Shown here: positions 25,098 through 33,844 of the stretch, in pieces
How positions within the stretch are numbered: position 1 is the first letter of the stretch
How the letters are laid out: each line of letters opens with the position of its first letter
NCBI GenBank assembly: GCA_022792175.1
Contig: JAAWAN010000001.1
Location: 1-47,214 of the forward strand
Origin: Provencibacterium sp.
Lineage (GTDB): Bacteria; Bacillota; Clostridia; Oscillospirales; Ruminococcaceae
DNA length: 47,214 nt
Reading direction: 5' to 3'
Notes under the pieces: model-generated
Told to the model about the DNA's origin: nothing
The model's database searches: none
The model's input: only the letters and a program-made list of their open reading frames with translations
Program-made: the position numbers and the translations under genes

Positions 25098-26257
25098 TCT
25101 CCGGCTGCCTTTCTGGCTGCCGGAGGCTGCGCCTTCGGCTCCCTCTTTCCGTTATAGCAGAACAGCTGGCAGCGCATCATACCGTTATACAGCTTGCGCC
25201 GCCGGTCGGCAGGCTGGCCATACAGCTGCTCAAACTCATCGCTCGGCGAAATGATATATTTGCGTGCATCCAGCATCCGGAAAGCTTTGCCCATCTCCCG
25301 GTAGGTCCCATAGGCCTCTTTTCGCTCTAAAAGGCGTTCGCCGTAGGGAGGGTTGCAAATGATGACCGCCCGCTCGCGCGAAAACTGCAGCTGGCTGACC
25401 GGCTGGCAGGATACATGGATCCGGCTGCCCACCCCCGCCTTTTTAGCGTTTTCGCTGCAAAGCTCCACCGCATCCGCATCAATATCATAGCCCACCGCCT
25501 CAAAGGCGGCATCCCGCCGGATGAGATCGAAGGCCCGCTGGCGCTCATCGTTAAAAACCCTGCGGGGAATGATTTCCCACTCCTCGCAGCAGAAGCGGCG
25601 CCGCAGCCCGGGCGCAATGCGCATGGCATGCATCGCTCCCTCAATCAGGATGGTGCCCGAGCCGCAGAAGGGGTCGCAGAGGAAGCTGTCATCATAAACC
25701 CGCGCCAGGTCAATCATTCCGGCCGCCAGCGTCTCCTTAATGGGGGCGAGCACGGAATTTTTGCGGTAGCCGCGCTTGTGCAGCCCCTCCCCTGAGGTAT
25801 CAATCATAATGGATACGCTGTCCTTGCGGATGGTAAAGCGTATCTGAAAAAGCGAGCCGGTCTCCTCAAACCAGCTGATACCATATTTGCCGCCCAGCCG
25901 CCTGACGATCGCTTTTTTGATAATCGCCTGGCAGTCCGGAACGCTGTGCAGCTTGCTGTCCAGGCTCCAGCCCTTGACCGGAAAGCGGTCTTTGCGGCCG
26001 ATAAACTGCTCAAACGGGAGCGCACAGGTGTAGTCAAACAGCTCGGTAAAGGTATCCGCGCGGAATTCACCCAGGCAGATAAGCACCCGCTCTGCCGTGC
26101 GCAGGCCCAGATTGGCGCGCGCAATCATGTGAGCATCCCCTAAAAAGGAAACGCGCCCATCGGTTGCCGTAATTTCTTCCCCGCCCATGCGGACGACCTC
26201 CTGCTTTAAAACACTCTCCAGACCAAACAGGCAGGGACAAACAATTTTATACTTCAT
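25094..26257 (-). CDS. THUMP-domain class I rRNA methyltransferase (YpsC/RlmL-type)
   Basis: A 387-residue RNA N2-guanine methyltransferase of the RlmL/YpsC group. The N-terminal THUMP part (about residues 1-165) binds RNA; the SAM domain follows with motif I DPFCGSGTILIEGA, an acidic GYDIDADAVE and the catalytic NPPYGERL. These enzymes modify 23S rRNA. The ATG at 26257 was chosen because GGAG lies six bases upstream; the ATG at 26269 has no site. The promoter at 26433-26461 is one of the best in the window. It leads an operon with the small membrane protein and the CPT-like kinase. Confidence 0.9.
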   Translation of the reverse strand: MKYKIVCPCLFGLESVLKQEVVRMGGEEITATDGRVSFLGDAHMIARANLGLRTAERVLICLGEFRADTFTELFDYTCALPFEQFIGRKDRFPVKGWSLDSKLHSVPDCQAIIKKAIVRRLGGKYGISWFEETGSLFQIRFTIRKDSVSIMIDTSGEGLHKRGYRKNSVLAPIKETLAAGMIDLARVYDDSFLCDPFCGSGTILIEGAMHAMRIAPGLRRRFCCEEWEIIPRRVFNDERQRAFDLIRRDAAFEAVGYDIDADAVELCSENAKKAGVGSRIHVSCQPVSQLQFSRERAVIICNPPYGERLLERKEAYGTYREMGKAFRMLDARKYIISPSDEFEQLYGQPADRRRKLYNGMMRCQLFCYNGKREPKAQPPAARKAAGE

Positions 26258-26432
26258 TGGTATCTCCATCTTCTGCGGTTGCGGTGGCGTTGCGTCGGTC
26301 GATTGGGAAATATCCCGGTTTTGGGCCTCCTTTCTTCTCGTTTTATCAACATACTTTGCCGGTTAAACACCTGCTTGCCGGCGGCCGCTTTTGCTGCATA
26401 TCTGCGCCCCTGCCGGCGTTTTCTTCCTACTT

Positions 26433-26461
26433 ATTATAGCACCTTTTCCGCTTTTTTTCAA
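26433..26461 (-). promoter_or_regulatory. Promoter of the RNA methyltransferase operon
   Basis: Minus strand: TTGAAA (26456-26461), 17-base spacer, perfect TATAAT (26433-26438). The leader is about 170 bases. Confidence 0.7.
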
Positions 26462-26486
26462 ATGTCCCGGCAGCGAAAAAATCGCT

Positions 26487-27371
26487 TTATTCCCCGCTTT
26501 CGGGGTCCATCTGGGAAAATATTCCTTCCAAAAACTCCCCGGTGTCCGCCCGGTGCGGCCGGTTAAAGCGCCCCAGCTTTTTGATGGAGGATAAGTCCGC
26601 AAAGACAACGGTATCCACCCTCTCGGCAACCCCCAGCGTCAGCACAAGTCCCAGCTCCTCGAGAACCTCATCGGCATCCGGGTCGATAAAGCCATAAGGA
26701 TAGGCAAAAAACTGCGGATATTCGCCGGTCGCCGCCTGCAGCAGCTGCTGGTTGGTGGAGAGATCGTCATAAATGGCCCGGCGGTAGTCTGAGAGGTCTT
26801 CCCCCTCCCGGCGCAGCGTACCACGCCGGGGAGAGGAGAGCTCATGCAGGTTATAGGTGTGATTGCCGATTTCCATCAGGCCGGAATTTTCCATTTCAAA
26901 CAGCTCGCTCCAGGTGGCGTGCGCATAGCTGACGTTGCCGTCCGCCGTCAGCGAATACTGCTCACTGTGTATGCCGATGACCGCCAGCGCCGCCTTCATC
27001 CCCAGCCGCTCCAAAATGGGAAGGGCATAAACAAAGGTGGACTTGTTGCCGTCATCAAAGGTAACCATCACCGGCTTCTCCGGCAGTGTCCCCTTTCCGC
27101 GCGCATAGGCAATAACCTCGCGGGGCAGAACGGTCGTATATCCTTTGCTTTTGAGATACTCCATATCCTTTTGAAACTGGCCGGGAGTAATCACATAGTC
27201 TCCCAAAAGAGCAGAGTCCTCCAAAATATGGTGATACATGAGAATCGGCAGCTGCACCTGCTGCCTTTTCCCCTGCGCCATTCTGGCGCCGCCCCGGTAC
27301 AGGCCGGCCGCCACGAAAAGCACCGCAAGCCCCAAAAGGCAGCAAAGCAGCCGCTTTTTTATCCGGAACAT
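26487..27371 (-). CDS. Membrane-anchored polysaccharide deacetylase
   Basis: A 294-residue NodB-domain carbohydrate esterase (CE4). It has an N-terminal membrane segment (about residues 7-25), then PILMYHHI, the metal/catalytic motif TFDDGN (about 104-109), and motif 2 as GNHTYNLH (His-x4-His spacing), with FAYPYG near 218. This domain order (YHH, TFDDG, HT..H, PYG) is that of extracellular peptidoglycan or polysaccharide deacetylases. The ATG at 27371 follows GAGGGAG. It is divergent from the cimA-like gene. Confidence 0.9.
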   Translation of the reverse strand: MFRIKKRLLCCLLGLAVLFVAAGLYRGGARMAQGKRQQVQLPILMYHHILEDSALLGDYVITPGQFQKDMEYLKSKGYTTVLPREVIAYARGKGTLPEKPVMVTFDDGNKSTFVYALPILERLGMKAALAVIGIHSEQYSLTADGNVSYAHATWSELFEMENSGLMEIGNHTYNLHELSSPRRGTLRREGEDLSDYRRAIYDDLSTNQQLLQAATGEYPQFFAYPYGFIDPDADEVLEELGLVLTLGVAERVDTVVFADLSSIKKLGRFNRPHRADTGEFLEGIFSQMDPESGE

Positions 27372-27463
27372 GCTTTCTCTCTCCCTCTTCCTGCATTTTC
27401 GATATGCGAAAATATATGCATATCCTCCCGCTGCCTATGCCGCCCGCCTGCCGGGCAGAACGA

Positions 27464-27493
27464 TTGACAGGCGAGGAAGGAAAGGTGTATACT
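27464..27493 (+). promoter_or_regulatory. Promoter of cimA-like gene
   Basis: Perfect TTGACA (27464-27469), 18-base spacer, TATACT (27488-27493). A short palindrome TTTTCGATATGCGAAAA lies further upstream near 27396-27412, in the shared divergent region. Confidence 0.65.
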
Positions 27494-27541
27494 CGAACGC
27501 AGGAATAAAAGCGAATCAGGCAACGCCAGGAGGGAAAGGGC

Positions 27542-29113
27542 TTGAGAAGCGTTGAAATTTTTGACTCCACCCTGCGGGATGGCGCGCAGAGTGCCGGCAT
27601 CTCCTTTTCCGTAGAGGATAAGCTGCATATTGCGCGCGCGCTTGCCCGTCTGGGCATCCCCTATATCGAGGCGGGAAATCCTGCCTCCAACCCTAAGGAT
27701 ATTGAATTTTTTCTGCGCGCCCAAAAAATTCCGGAGCTTTTCAGCCGGCTCGTTGCCTTCGGGTCAACCCACCGCCGCGGCAACCGGCCGCAGGAGGATC
27801 CGCTCTGCCAGCGGCTGCTTGAGGCGGGGACCGGGTGTGTCTGCATTTTCGGAAAAAGCTCCAAAATCCAGGCTTCCCGCGTACTGGGCGTGAGCATGGA
27901 GGAAAACCTTTCGATGATTGCCGACACCGTCCGCTTTTTCTGCAGCCGGGGCCGGCAGGTCTTTTATGATGCCGAGCACTTTTTTGACGGCTATCACGAT
28001 GACCCGGCCTACAGCCTGGCTACCCTGCGCGCGGCGCGGGAGGCGGGGGCGCAGCGGCTCATTCTCTGCGACACCAACGGCGGCAGCTTTCCGGAGGATA
28101 TTGCCGCCATTACCCGAAAGGCGGCCGGGGAGTTCGGCGATTGCATCGGCATCCACTGTCATGATGATATGGGCTGCGCCGTCGCCGGCAGCCTGATGGC
28201 GGTAGAGGCGGGCGCGGTGCAGGTGCAGGGGACCTTTTTAGGCTATGGGGAGCGCTGCGGCAACGCCAATCTCTCGGCCATCATCCCGAGCCTGCAGCTG
28301 AAAAGGGGTTATCCCTGCCTGCCGGGAGAGCAGCTGCGCCGGCTGACCAAAACGGCCCGCTATATCGCCGGCATCTCCAATTTTATCCTGCCGCCGCAGC
28401 TGCCCTATATCGGCTCGAGCGCCTTCGCGCACAAGGGCGGGATGCACATCGACGCCGTTCAGAAATATTCCGGCTCCTTCGAGCATATCGACCCCGCCCT
28501 GGTAGGCAACGAACGCGACCTGCTGCTCTCTGAGCAGTCGGGACGCACCGGACTGCTTTTAAAGCTCTCGGCCGCCGTTCCGGGACTGCAGCGGGACAGC
28601 AGCGAGGCGGCCGAGCTGGTCGAGCTGCTTAAAAGAATGGAGTATGAGGGCTACCAGTTTGAATCGGCCACCGCCAGCTTTGAGCTGCTCGTTTTGCGCC
28701 GGCTGGGCCGCCTGCAGCCGTTTTATCAGGTAGAGCTCTTCCGAAGCATCGGCGAGCAGTCGGATGAAGCGCACACCAGGCCTTCCTCCGCCACAGTAAA
28801 GGTGCGCGTGGGGAACAAAACCGAAATCACCGCCGATGAGGGCGACGGGCCGGTCAACGCCCTCGACCGCGCGCTGAGAAAGGCGCTGGAGGCCTTCTAT
28901 CCGGCAGTCAGGCAGATGCGCCTGACCGACTACAAGGTGCGCGTGATGGAGCCGCAAAACGCCACCGCCGCCAAGGTGCGCGTTTTCATCGAGAGCTCGG
29001 ATGGAGAAAACAGCTGGACGACGGTGGGCGTCTCCACCGACATTATCAACGCCAGCTTTCGCGCCCTGACCGATGCGGTGGATTATAAGCTCTACTGCGA
29101 TGCCCGAAAATAG
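27542..29113 (+). CDS. cimA: (R)-citramalate synthase-like acyltransferase (CimA/LeuA family)
   Basis: A 523-residue homocitrate/isopropylmalate synthase-family enzyme. The catalytic barrel begins with DSTLRDGAQ and carries CHDDMG near residue 205 and GERCGNANL, the usual substrate and metal sites. The C-terminal half has the LeuA dimer/allosteric domain with a TVKVRVGN start. The DSTLRDGAQSAGISFSVEDK lead and overall length (about 520) fit citramalate synthase, which condenses pyruvate and acetyl-CoA for isoleucine synthesis; isopropylmalate synthase is the alternative. The TTG start at 27542 follows AGGAGGGAAAGGGC. Gamma-glutamyltransferase follows by 73 bases. Confidence 0.83.
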   Translation: MRSVEIFDSTLRDGAQSAGISFSVEDKLHIARALARLGIPYIEAGNPASNPKDIEFFLRAQKIPELFSRLVAFGSTHRRGNRPQEDPLCQRLLEAGTGCVCIFGKSSKIQASRVLGVSMEENLSMIADTVRFFCSRGRQVFYDAEHFFDGYHDDPAYSLATLRAAREAGAQRLILCDTNGGSFPEDIAAITRKAAGEFGDCIGIHCHDDMGCAVAGSLMAVEAGAVQVQGTFLGYGERCGNANLSAIIPSLQLKRGYPCLPGEQLRRLTKTARYIAGISNFILPPQLPYIGSSAFAHKGGMHIDAVQKYSGSFEHIDPALVGNERDLLLSEQSGRTGLLLKLSAAVPGLQRDSSEAAELVELLKRMEYEGYQFESATASFELLVLRRLGRLQPFYQVELFRSIGEQSDEAHTRPSSATVKVRVGNKTEITADEGDGPVNALDRALRKALEAFYPAVRQMRLTDYKVRVMEPQNATAAKVRVFIESSDGENSWTTVGVSTDIINASFRALTDAVDYKLYCDARK

Positions 29114-29186
29114 GCGCAAAATAAAGCGGCCTCTGCCGCATTTCTTATCTTTTTGAAATCTTTTTCAGGAAAGGAGCTTTTTCCCT

Positions 29187-30806
29187 ATGCCTCTTTCTTA
29201 TGACCCCTGCCAGCGCACCTTCCCCTGCAGCCGGTCGGTGCAGTTTGCCAGGCGCGGCATGGTCTGTACCAGCCAGCCGCTGGCCGCCCAGGCGGGCCTT
29301 GACGTTTTAAGGCAGGGCGGCAACGCCATCGACGCCGCCGTCGCTGCCGCAGCCTGCATGACGGTGCTCGAGCCCGTCTCCAACAGCCTTGGCAGTGACT
29401 GCTTCGCCATTGTTTTCTCCGGCGGCCAGCTCTATGGCCTCAATGGCAGCGGGCCCTCTCCCGCGGCGCTGAGCCTCTGCTCCCTGCTGCAGGCGGGATA
29501 CCGGAAGATGCCTCAAAAGGGATGGCTTCCGGTCATGGTTCCGGGTGCGCCCCAGGCCTGGGCGCAGCTGCAGCAGCGCTTTGGCTGCCTGCCTCTCTCC
29601 CGGCTGCTGGAGCCGGCCGCCGCTTATGCCGAGGAGGGCTTTCCGGTTTCCCCCGTTATTTCCCGGCTGTGGGAGCGGGCGGTGCAGTCCGCTCTTAAGA
29701 GCCCGCCAGAGAATAGCCCCGGCTTTCAGGAATGGTTGCGCGTTTTTGCGCCGCAGGGCCGCGCCCCGCGCGCGGGAGAGATATGGAGCTCCCCCGCGCA
29801 TGCCGCTACGCTGCGCGAGCTGGGCGAAACGGGCTGCGAATCGCTCTACCGCGGCCGGCTGGCCGAAGAGATAGACCGCTTCTCCCGCCGCACCGGCGGC
29901 ACCCTGCGCGCGGATGACCTGAAGGATTTTTCCGCCGAATGGGTATCTCCCATTCATGCCGATTACCGGGGCTATACCGTCTGGGAGCTGCCGCCCAACG
30001 GCCACGGGCTGACCGCATTGATGGCGCTGCAGATTCTCGAAGGCTTTTCCCTCTCCGAGCGGGAGGATGTTGAAACTGTCCACCGGCAGATTGAAGCGAT
30101 GAAGCTGGCGCTGACAGACGGCATGCGCTATATTGCCGACCCGCGCTTTATGAAGGCACGGGTAGAGGAGCTTCTCTCCCCCGCCTATATCGCCCGCCGC
30201 CGGGCGCTTATCGGCAGCCGGGCGCTGCTGCCGCAGGCGGGCGATCCCTTCTGCGGCGGGACCATCTATCTGTGTACGGCCGACAGGGAGGGGAATATGG
30301 TCTCGCTCATCCAGAGCAGCTATCTGGATTTCGGGGCACACCTTGTCGTGCCGGGCACCGGCATCGCCCTCAATAACCGCGGCTGCAATTTCAGCCTCAA
30401 CCCGCAGATGGAAAACTGCGCCGGGCCGGGAAAGCGCTCCTATCACACCATCATCCCCGGCTTTCTTACGAAGGACGGGCAGCCGCTCGGCCCCTTCGGC
30501 GTCATGGGCGCTTTTATGCAGCCGCAGGGGCATCTGCAGCTTATCAGCAATCTGATAGATTTTCAGATGAACCCGCAGGAGGCGCTCGATGCCCCGCGCT
30601 GGCAGTGGACACAGGGACGGGAAATTATGCTGGAGCCGGGATTCCCCCAGGCAGTTGCCCGGCAGCTGAGCGAGCGGGGACATCTGATCACCACTGCCGC
30701 CGATTCGCTCTCCTTTGGGCGCGGACAGCTGATTGTGCGCGGGGAGAACGGCGTTCTGGCCGGGGCTACCGAGCCGCGTACCGACGGCACGGTAGCCTGC
30801 TGGTAG
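29187..30806 (+). CDS. Gamma-glutamyltransferase family protein
   Basis: A 539-residue gamma-glutamyltransferase-like N-terminal nucleophile hydrolase. The large-subunit hallmark GGNAIDAAVAAAA is at about residues 47-59, followed by GSDCFAIVF and LNGSGPSP. The likely autocleavage nucleophile is Thr359 in CGGTIYLC, where classical enzymes have a TTHxS-type motif, so the site is divergent. The C-terminal part has KRSYHTIIPG. No signal peptide is visible, so it is probably cytoplasmic. The ATG at 29187 follows AAAGGAG. Relatives include glutathione hydrolases and cephalosporin acylases; the substrate here is not inferable. Confidence 0.85.
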   Translation: MPLSYDPCQRTFPCSRSVQFARRGMVCTSQPLAAQAGLDVLRQGGNAIDAAVAAAACMTVLEPVSNSLGSDCFAIVFSGGQLYGLNGSGPSPAALSLCSLLQAGYRKMPQKGWLPVMVPGAPQAWAQLQQRFGCLPLSRLLEPAAAYAEEGFPVSPVISRLWERAVQSALKSPPENSPGFQEWLRVFAPQGRAPRAGEIWSSPAHAATLRELGETGCESLYRGRLAEEIDRFSRRTGGTLRADDLKDFSAEWVSPIHADYRGYTVWELPPNGHGLTALMALQILEGFSLSEREDVETVHRQIEAMKLALTDGMRYIADPRFMKARVEELLSPAYIARRRALIGSRALLPQAGDPFCGGTIYLCTADREGNMVSLIQSSYLDFGAHLVVPGTGIALNNRGCNFSLNPQMENCAGPGKRSYHTIIPGFLTKDGQPLGPFGVMGAFMQPQGHLQLISNLIDFQMNPQEALDAPRWQWTQGREIMLEPGFPQAVARQLSERGHLITTAADSLSFGRGQLIVRGENGVLAGATEPRTDGTVACW

Positions 30807-30851
30807 CAGCCGCGCCACAGGTCCGAAAAAATAAAGAAGAAGGGAATGCAG

Positions 30852-32561
30852 ATGAGGAAGAATATTTATCTGTTGGCCGCTGCGGTTCTGTTTATCCTTC
30901 TGGCAGGCGGCATTATCTTCGCCGTCATGCTTAGAGCCTCCCTTTTGGGGGAAGGCTTTGAAGGGGTACCCGTTTCGACCGAAAAGCCGCTCGAGCAGAT
31001 AGCTCCGGAAAAAACGCCGGCAGGCGAAATGACCACCATCCAGCTCGAAGGCAACAGCGCCACCGTTTCCGGTTCCGGCGTAAATTTTTATGGAGGTGTG
31101 CTCACCATTCAGGAGGGGGGCAACTATACCATCAGCGGAACGCTGGAGCCGGGGCAGATTGTCGTCAACCCCAAAGGGAAGCAGGCCGTTACCCTCTATC
31201 TGGACGGGGTTAAAATCTACCATCCCTCCGAGCCCGCCCTGCAGATAAAAAGCGACGGCCGCACCCTTCTCGCCCTGAAGGGGGATACCGTCAGCCGGCT
31301 GCAGAGCGGAAGGGAGCGCGACATCTCCGGAGTAAAGGAGGGCGATGGCTCGGGCGCGGCCATCCATGCCAAAAGCGACCTGTTTATTGCCGGGGAGGGC
31401 GCTCTGCAGGTGCTCGGCTACCTTCATAACGGCATTCAGGCTGGCGGACGGATGGTCATCGAAAGCGGCAAGCTGGATATTGTCGCCGCCGGCACCGCCC
31501 TGAAGGGGGAGCAGTCAGTCACTATTGAGCAGGGCGAATTCTCCCTGAAGGCCGGGGAGGATGGCATCCGGGCGGATGACGCATCCAGCAAAGGGCAAGG
31601 CTCCGTTTCCATCTCCGGCGGGAGCTTTATCATCAAAAGCGGCGGCGACGGCATTGAAGCGCAGACGGCGCTCGATATCCGAGATGGCGTTTTTTCCATC
31701 TCCTCCGGCATTTATGAGCAAACCCCTCCCGTTCCCAGCGGAGAAAACAGCTGGGACCGGGAGGAGCTTTCCATCCCCAGCGCCAAGGGGCTGAAAAGCG
31801 GCGGGGATATCCATCTCTACGATGGGTCGGTCGCCGTGGAAAGTCCGGATGACGCCATACATGCCGCCGGGACGGTTGTTTTATCCGGCGGCTCCGGTAC
31901 CTTTGCCGCGGGCGATGACGGTATCTATGCGGGAGAACAGCTGACCGTATCTTCCGGCACCTTCCGTATCTCCCGCTCCTATCAGGGGATGAAGGGCAGT
32001 CAGATTGTCGTTCACGGCGGAAGCCTCTCCATCGATTCTGTCTCAGACGGCATCCATTCCTGCGGACGCGCAGCGGACGGGAGCCTTCCCTCGCTGCGCA
32101 TTGAGGATGGCGTCCTCGAAATAACGCCCGGCCAGAACGGACTGAGCAGCGACGGCAGCCTTTATATCAAGGGGGGCAACATCCTGATTGACGGGCCACA
32201 GGACAGCGCCTGCCGGGCTATCCGTTTCTCCCCTGAAAAGGGCGGAAGCTGCAAAATCAGCGGCGGACTCCTCCTGGCGGCCGACAATGCAGGCCTGCAG
32301 GATATCTCCTGCATCTCCCGCAGCTTTCTCTCCCAGCGCTTCTCCTCCCCCCTTGAGGCGGAAAGCGAGGTAGTCGTTTCTGCCGAAAACGGCATTGTTC
32401 TTTTCAGCTGCACGCTCCATAAACCGGCCTCCTCGCTCCTCTTTCTTTCTCCGGAGCTCTATCCCTGGCGCAGCTATCAGATAGAGGCCGGCGGCCGCTC
32501 GCTGACTCCTCCGCTGCAAAAGGGAACCAACGGCTCCTGGTGGAAATTCTGGGAAAGATAA
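30852..32561 (+). CDS. Membrane-anchored beta-helix carbohydrate-binding protein (Cthe_2159-like)
   Basis: A 569-residue protein with an N-terminal membrane anchor (about residues 6-28, no lipobox cysteine) and a short linker, then a long repeated right-handed beta-helix. The repeats show recurring GDGI/SDGI/DDGIY turns (for example GGDGIEA, AGDDGIYAG, VSDGIHS) and SISGG-type strands, rich in Ser, Gly and Asp and likely to bind calcium. This is the layout of the Cthe_2159 family (carbohydrate-binding domain-containing proteins), one of which binds cellulose and acidic sugars. It should sit on the outer membrane face. The ATG at 30852 follows GAAGGGA by about six bases. It lies 45 bases after ggt. 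Confidence 0.8.
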   Translation: MRKNIYLLAAAVLFILLAGGIIFAVMLRASLLGEGFEGVPVSTEKPLEQIAPEKTPAGEMTTIQLEGNSATVSGSGVNFYGGVLTIQEGGNYTISGTLEPGQIVVNPKGKQAVTLYLDGVKIYHPSEPALQIKSDGRTLLALKGDTVSRLQSGRERDISGVKEGDGSGAAIHAKSDLFIAGEGALQVLGYLHNGIQAGGRMVIESGKLDIVAAGTALKGEQSVTIEQGEFSLKAGEDGIRADDASSKGQGSVSISGGSFIIKSGGDGIEAQTALDIRDGVFSISSGIYEQTPPVPSGENSWDREELSIPSAKGLKSGGDIHLYDGSVAVESPDDAIHAAGTVVLSGGSGTFAAGDDGIYAGEQLTVSSGTFRISRSYQGMKGSQIVVHGGSLSIDSVSDGIHSCGRAADGSLPSLRIEDGVLEITPGQNGLSSDGSLYIKGGNILIDGPQDSACRAIRFSPEKGGSCKISGGLLLAADNAGLQDISCISRSFLSQRFSSPLEAESEVVVSAENGIVLFSCTLHKPASSLLFLSPELYPWRSYQIEAGGRSLTPPLQKGTNGSWWKFWER

Positions 32562-32627
32562 AGGGGCTAAAAGGAGAAAAGAATATCCGGGCAGAGCCGT
32601 AGCACCGTATCCAATATTTCCCTGAGT

Positions 32628-32656
32628 TGTGAATAGCGCATGTAGAAACTGTGAAT
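32628..32656 (+). promoter_or_regulatory. Direct repeat TGTGAAT, possible regulator half-sites
   Basis: TGTGAAT occurs at 32628-32634 and 32650-32656, 22 bases apart (two helical turns), just upstream of the -35 at 32672. TGTGA is the Crp-type half-site, so autoregulation by the gene product is possible; the arrangement is direct, not palindromic. Confidence 0.4.
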
Positions 32657-32659
32657 CCA

Positions 32660-32684
32660 TTCGCCCCTTCATTGACGGGGCGAA
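32660..32684 (+). promoter_or_regulatory. Palindrome overlapping the crp-like promoter -35
   Basis: TTCGCCCC (32660-32667) and GGGGCGAA (32677-32684) form a perfect 8-base inverted repeat with a 9-base centre that contains most of TTGACG. It could be an operator; no regulator is identified. Confidence 0.4.
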
Positions 32685-32700
32685 GCGGCTATAGTAAAAT
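32672..32700 (+). promoter_or_regulatory. Promoter of Crp/Fnr-family gene
   Basis: TTGACG (32672-32677), 17-base spacer, TAAAAT (32695-32700). The predicted start near 32707 rules out upstream start codons and supports the TTG start at 32750. Confidence 0.65.
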
Positions 32701-32749
32701 GAAAAGAAGAGGAGTAGCCAATTTTCTGGCTGAATGGAGGGAAAATATC

Positions 32750-33457
32750 TTGCAGCCTGTCAATCAAACCGAACTAGAATCACTGATCTGCTTTTTTCAA
32801 AACACTCTTTTACTGGAAGGACTCGACCATGATATGCTCTCCCGGCTTGCCAGGAGCGCGCAGCGTCGCCTCTGCCAGCCGTATGAAATCATCTGCAGGC
32901 GCAACGACTATGCCGCCTGCTTTCATTTCGTCGAGCAGGGCGTTGTTGCTGAATTTTCAGTAGACCGCAGGGATTTTCAGGGCCTTGTGTATTTTTATGA
33001 ACCTGGAAGCTGGTTCAGCGCACTGGATGCCATGCTCGGTGACTGCTACACGGCCACCGCCGTTGCGGCCGAGCGCTGCTCGCTGATTACCATCCCGGCG
33101 GAGCTGCTCCGGCGGGCGATGGAAACGCCCGGCTGCCGGCAGGCCATGCTGCGCGTTCTGCGCACCCGGCTGCGCGACCCGCAGGATCCCGCCCTCTGCC
33201 ACCTGAGCATGAACGCCGAGGAGCGGCTGGCCTATGTGCTTTTGCTGCTTCAAACCGGCTCTCTGGGAATGCGCTATGTCCGTATTACCCAAGAGGATCT
33301 GGCCGTCACCTGCGGCATTGCCCGGCAGACTGCCTCGCGGATTCTGGGCGAATGGAAGGGATTGCAGTATATTGACACCTTCCGCGGAAAAATCACCATC
33401 CGCAACCCTCATGCGCTCGCCGCCGTTCTGATCAAAAGCGTTCAGAAGGGCGCCTAG
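32750..33457 (+). CDS. Crp/Fnr family transcriptional regulator
   Basis: A 235-residue regulator with an N-terminal cyclic-nucleotide-binding-like beta-roll (about residues 20-120) and a C-terminal winged helix (about 165-230). The recognition region ITQEDLAVTCGIARQTASRIL matches Crp-family helix-turn-helix sequence. The cAMP-binding Arg/Glu motif is not evident, and there is no N-terminal cysteine cluster of the FNR [4Fe-4S] type, so the signal is unknown. A TTG start was chosen because GGAGGG lies eight bases upstream and because both upstream candidates (32651, 32699) precede the predicted transcript start. Confidence 0.87.
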   Translation: MQPVNQTELESLICFFQNTLLLEGLDHDMLSRLARSAQRRLCQPYEIICRRNDYAACFHFVEQGVVAEFSVDRRDFQGLVYFYEPGSWFSALDAMLGDCYTATAVAAERCSLITIPAELLRRAMETPGCRQAMLRVLRTRLRDPQDPALCHLSMNAEERLAYVLLLLQTGSLGMRYVRITQEDLAVTCGIARQTASRILGEWKGLQYIDTFRGKITIRNPHALAAVLIKSVQKGA

Positions 33458-33577
33458 CTTCTGGCCGCGCCGGCAGCCCGTAACAGGGTATCCCAAAGGC
33501 GCGGACAGCGAACAGGCGGGGCTGCTGCAAAAGGAAAATGCAACAGCCGTCTGCACCAAAACCTGAGATGACAATGG

Positions 33578-33628
33578 AAACCGGCCCCCTGAGAAGCCCT
33601 TTGCGCTTTCTTTGGGGGCCGGTTTTTG
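33578..33628 (+). terminator. Intrinsic terminator of Crp/Fnr gene
   Basis: A 12-bp stem (AAACCGGCCCCC at 33578-33589 with GGGGGCCGGTTT at 33614-33625) with an inner hairpin in the loop, followed by a TTT-rich run. It lies 120 bases after the stop. Confidence 0.75.
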
Positions 33629-33800
33629 TGCCCGCTTTTCCGAAAAGGGGTGTTTTGCGGCGGCCCCTTCTCCTTTTGCCGCAGAACAGGCTCAGCCCGC
33701 TCAAAAAAGCACCGTCTGCGTTTTTCTTCCGGCGGCGCCCCCTGGGTTCGCAAAGTGCGCAGGCATTGGCTTTGGCCATCCAAACCGGGCGGCACCGGTT

Positions 33801-33844
33801 GGATTTTAGTCAACCAAGTTTGAAATTAAGGTTGACTAAAATCC
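33801..33844 (+). promoter_or_regulatory. BirA-type operator upstream of bioY
   Basis: Perfect inverted repeat with 15-base arms (33801-33815 and 33830-33844) and a 14-base centre. The core TAGTCAACC-N14-GGTTGACTA matches the spacing and GGTT centre of firmicute BirA sites. The right arm contains the -35 TTGACT of the bioY promoter, so binding would block RNA polymerase when biotin is plentiful. Confidence 0.85.

Noticed and set aside
29307-31427. A 706-codon open frame antisense to ggt and the start of the beta-helix gene
   Set aside because: It is a high-GC shadow frame with no ribosome site or family match; the plus-strand genes carry clear motifs.
33629-33800. Small proteins in the GC-rich stretch before the BirA site
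   Set aside because: Overlapping open frames exist on both strands but none has a ribosome site or a coherent protein pattern.
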